NCBI GenBank assembly: GCA_021806355.1
Contig: JAJZXT010000129.1
Location: 1 to 7,258 of the forward strand
From: Thermoplasmata archaeon
GTDB taxonomy: Archaea > Thermoplasmatota > Thermoplasmata > Thermoplasmatales > Thermoplasmataceae
DNA length: 7,258 bases
Reading direction: 5' to 3'
Under the pieces are notes generated by a model. That model made no database searches, was not told the origin of the DNA, and saw only the letters and a list, made by a program, of their open reading frames with translations. The position numbers and the translations under genes were made by a program. Below, piece by piece: positions 5,865-7,258 of the stretch. Numbering within the stretch: the first letter of the stretch is position 1; every line of letters begins with the position of its first letter.

Positions 5865-7258
5865 ATGACCCTGAATAATTATAGGCAAAAGTTAACAACT
5901 CAACTTCTAACCAAAGGTTATCTTCTGCCCATTATCTTTATCATATTCTATACAACTATTTGGTCATTTATTTCATTAGACAGATTTTACTCATTTGGTT
6001 CATACTATATGGATCTTGGCTTCAATATGGAGAGAAGCTGGCTAATATTCCACACCTCATGGAAAGCATCCTCTTTGATAGAAGAATTTCTCTACAATGG
6101 CATTGTTTTTCCGGTCTCACCATTCTTCATAATAGGTGGATATCCTTTTATTTTAATTTTCCAATCTTTATTTATTGCATGCACCGCGATTCCCCTTTAT
6201 TACATTTCATTGCGCTTTCTGCAGAGCCGGCTCGCAGGATGGTTATTATCAGCATCATTTTTGCTTTATTTCCCTTTAGCTGGAGTTAATTGGTACGATT
6301 TCCACTATCAGGCATTATTTATGCCGCTCTTTGTGACTGCATACGCCTTATATTTAAGGGGAAACTTAAGATCATCCTTCGTCCTTTTATTTTTGAGTGG
6401 AATAACGAGGTTCCCTTATGTTATTTTTCCACTCCTCCTTTCGATATGGATTCTTTATGATTATCGTAAAAGGGCCCAGTTTAATAGGATAAAACTCGAT
6501 AAGCGTTTCAGGGAAGCACTCCTATTTTCACTTTTGTTAACAGTACAGTTGATTTCTTCATATGTGTTACTAGGCACAAGTTCTGGTTTGGCCGCAAATC
6601 TGCATGCGAGTTCTGACGGCTCGCTTCTCGGAAATTTCTTTTTAGATTTTGATACCAAGATAGAAACGGTAATGCTCTTTCTATTTCCGGTGCTAGGCAT
6701 TTCTCTTCTTTCCAGAAAGTGGACAACTTTCTTATTACCCGGTTTCATCTTAATTTTTATTTCAACTAATTCTGCTTACTTATTCCCGAGAACTTTCATG
6801 ATGCAATATGGTTCTGGCATTGCTCCATTCATATTCCTTGGGCTTATTGAAGGTACTAGCCAAATAACCTCTGGGTTGAGAATAAATACTCCGAATAGTC
6901 AGACAGACAGCCCTGCAAGGAAAAATAGTCTCAAAATATTATCGACTGTTTTTGTGATTATAATACTTATGGGAACTGTGTATTTACCGTATGGCCCTTT
7001 TAATGATAAGACTCTAGTTAATTACCATTTAAATGAGGAACTTAATCCAAGTATGACACTAAATTCACAGTTAAACAACTTAATATCTTTAATACCAACC
7101 AATTCCTCAAGTGTCTTGGTGCAGAATAACCTGCCGCAATTGTTGCCTAGGCCAACTATCAATGGAACCATAATTGTACCAGGGTTGAATGTTGCGAACA
7201 ATATGACTTTTGAAACAGCCACTGGACAATGGTCACCTGTCCATCCACAATTCATTCT
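5865..7258 (+). CDS. DUF2079 multi-pass membrane protein, GT-C-like (3' end outside window)
   Basis: The frame is open from ATG 5865 to the window edge: 464 complete codons with no stop. TGA at 5859-5861 lies just upstream, so 5865 is the first start. The only ribosome-site hint is a weak AGTGA at 5852-5856. After a short cytosolic tail comes helix 1 (about 18-38). The outer loop holds YYMDLGFNMERSW (47-59), matching the DUF2079 'DLGxxxQxxW' signature; D50 sits where GT-C glycosyltransferases keep an acidic catalytic residue. More helices follow near 84-115, 122-140, 149-165, 168-198, 218-236, 266-283, 286-303 and 311-330. NWYDFHYQAL (142-151) matches the family 'DFHxExL' motif. FMMQYGSGIAPFIFLGL (311-327) matches its 'QYxxxxxPFxFxxx' region. 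A hydrophilic linker (333-354), a helix (357-374) and an outer soluble domain begin after that. The biochemical role of DUF2079 is not established. GT-C-type transfer from a dolichyl-phosphate sugar is an inference supported by the glycan genes next door. Confidence 0.85.
   Translation, partial: MTLNNYRQKLTTQLLTKGYLLPIIFIIFYTTIWSFISLDRFYSFGSYYMDLGFNMERSWLIFHTSWKASSLIEEFLYNGIVFPVSPFFIIGGYPFILIFQSLFIACTAIPLYYISLRFLQSRLAGWLLSASFLLYFPLAGVNWYDFHYQALFMPLFVTAYALYLRGNLRSSFVLLFLSGITRFPYVIFPLLLSIWILYDYRKRAQFNRIKLDKRFREALLFSLLLTVQLISSYVLLGTSSGLAANLHASSDGSLLGNFFLDFDTKIETVMLFLFPVLGISLLSRKWTTFLLPGFILIFISTNSAYLFPRTFMMQYGSGIAPFIFLGLIEGTSQITSGLRINTPNSQTDSPARKNSLKILSTVFVIIILMGTVYLPYGPFNDKTLVNYHLNEELNPSMTLNSQLNNLISLIPTNSSSVLVQNNLPQLLPRPTINGTIIVPGLNVANNMTFETATGQWSPVHPQFI

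Noticed and set aside
5858..5878. ATG at 5858 as a start for the DUF2079 gene
   Set aside because: It is out of frame and meets a stop after six codons (MKYDPE); ATG 5865 begins the long frame.
5960..6289. Plus-strand frame of about 109 codons inside the DUF2079 gene
   Set aside because: The gene frame from 5865 runs without a stop through this region and carries the DUF2079 motifs; the other frame is a shadow.
6461..7255. Minus-strand frames opposite the DUF2079 gene
   Set aside because: They show no recognisable motifs and are fully covered by the long plus-strand membrane protein.

Overview
The window reads as archaeal DNA, most likely from an acidophilic member of the Thermoplasmata. 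Several genes have A/T-rich TATA-like boxes about 25-31 bases upstream of the start and no clear Shine-Dalgarno sequence, which suggests leaderless transcripts. AGA/AGG arginine and ATA isoleucine codons are frequent. One protein is a DUF2079-type membrane protein, a family common in these archaea. The lineage is an inference; no rRNA or housekeeping marker is present.

Layout. (1) 1-169, minus strand: the start of an IS3/IS911-type transposase OrfA, cut by the window edge. A plausible IS terminus lies near 278. (2) 319-1152, minus: a cytosolic family 2 glycosyltransferase of the DPM1/ALG5 type. (3) 1153-1627: a 475-base gap holding a weak ORF that may be a decayed transposase fragment (1274-1495), then a promoter with a perfect 8+8 palindrome. 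(4) 1628-2522, plus: a DNA-binding-like N-terminal half and a coiled-coil-like C-terminal half in two overlapping frames. They look like one gene split by a single-base frameshift. (5) 2523-2815: a gap between converging genes holding only T-tract terminator candidates and a small tandem repeat. (6) 2816-4357 (or 4396), minus: a Wzx-like polysaccharide flippase. (7) 4518-5747 (or 5786), minus: a GT-B (GT4-type) glycosyltransferase. (8) 5865 to the window end, plus: a large DUF2079 multi-pass membrane protein, open at its 3' end and divergent from the GT4 gene.

How the genes fit together. A cytosolic GT2 (possible sugar-dolichyl-phosphate maker), a GT4 (builds the glycan on a lipid carrier), a flippase (moves the lipid-linked glycan across the membrane) and a GT-C-like DUF2079 protein (possible outer-face transfer from a dolichyl-phosphate sugar) could form a cell-surface glycan or protein-glycosylation module. 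The pathway is inferred from family membership and proximity. The flanking insertion sequence, the broken HTH gene and the more A/T-rich look of the flippase-GT4-DUF2079 block suggest a variable accessory island. No CRISPR array, tRNA or rRNA was seen. The least explained element is the split HTH/coiled-coil gene with its palindromic upstream site.
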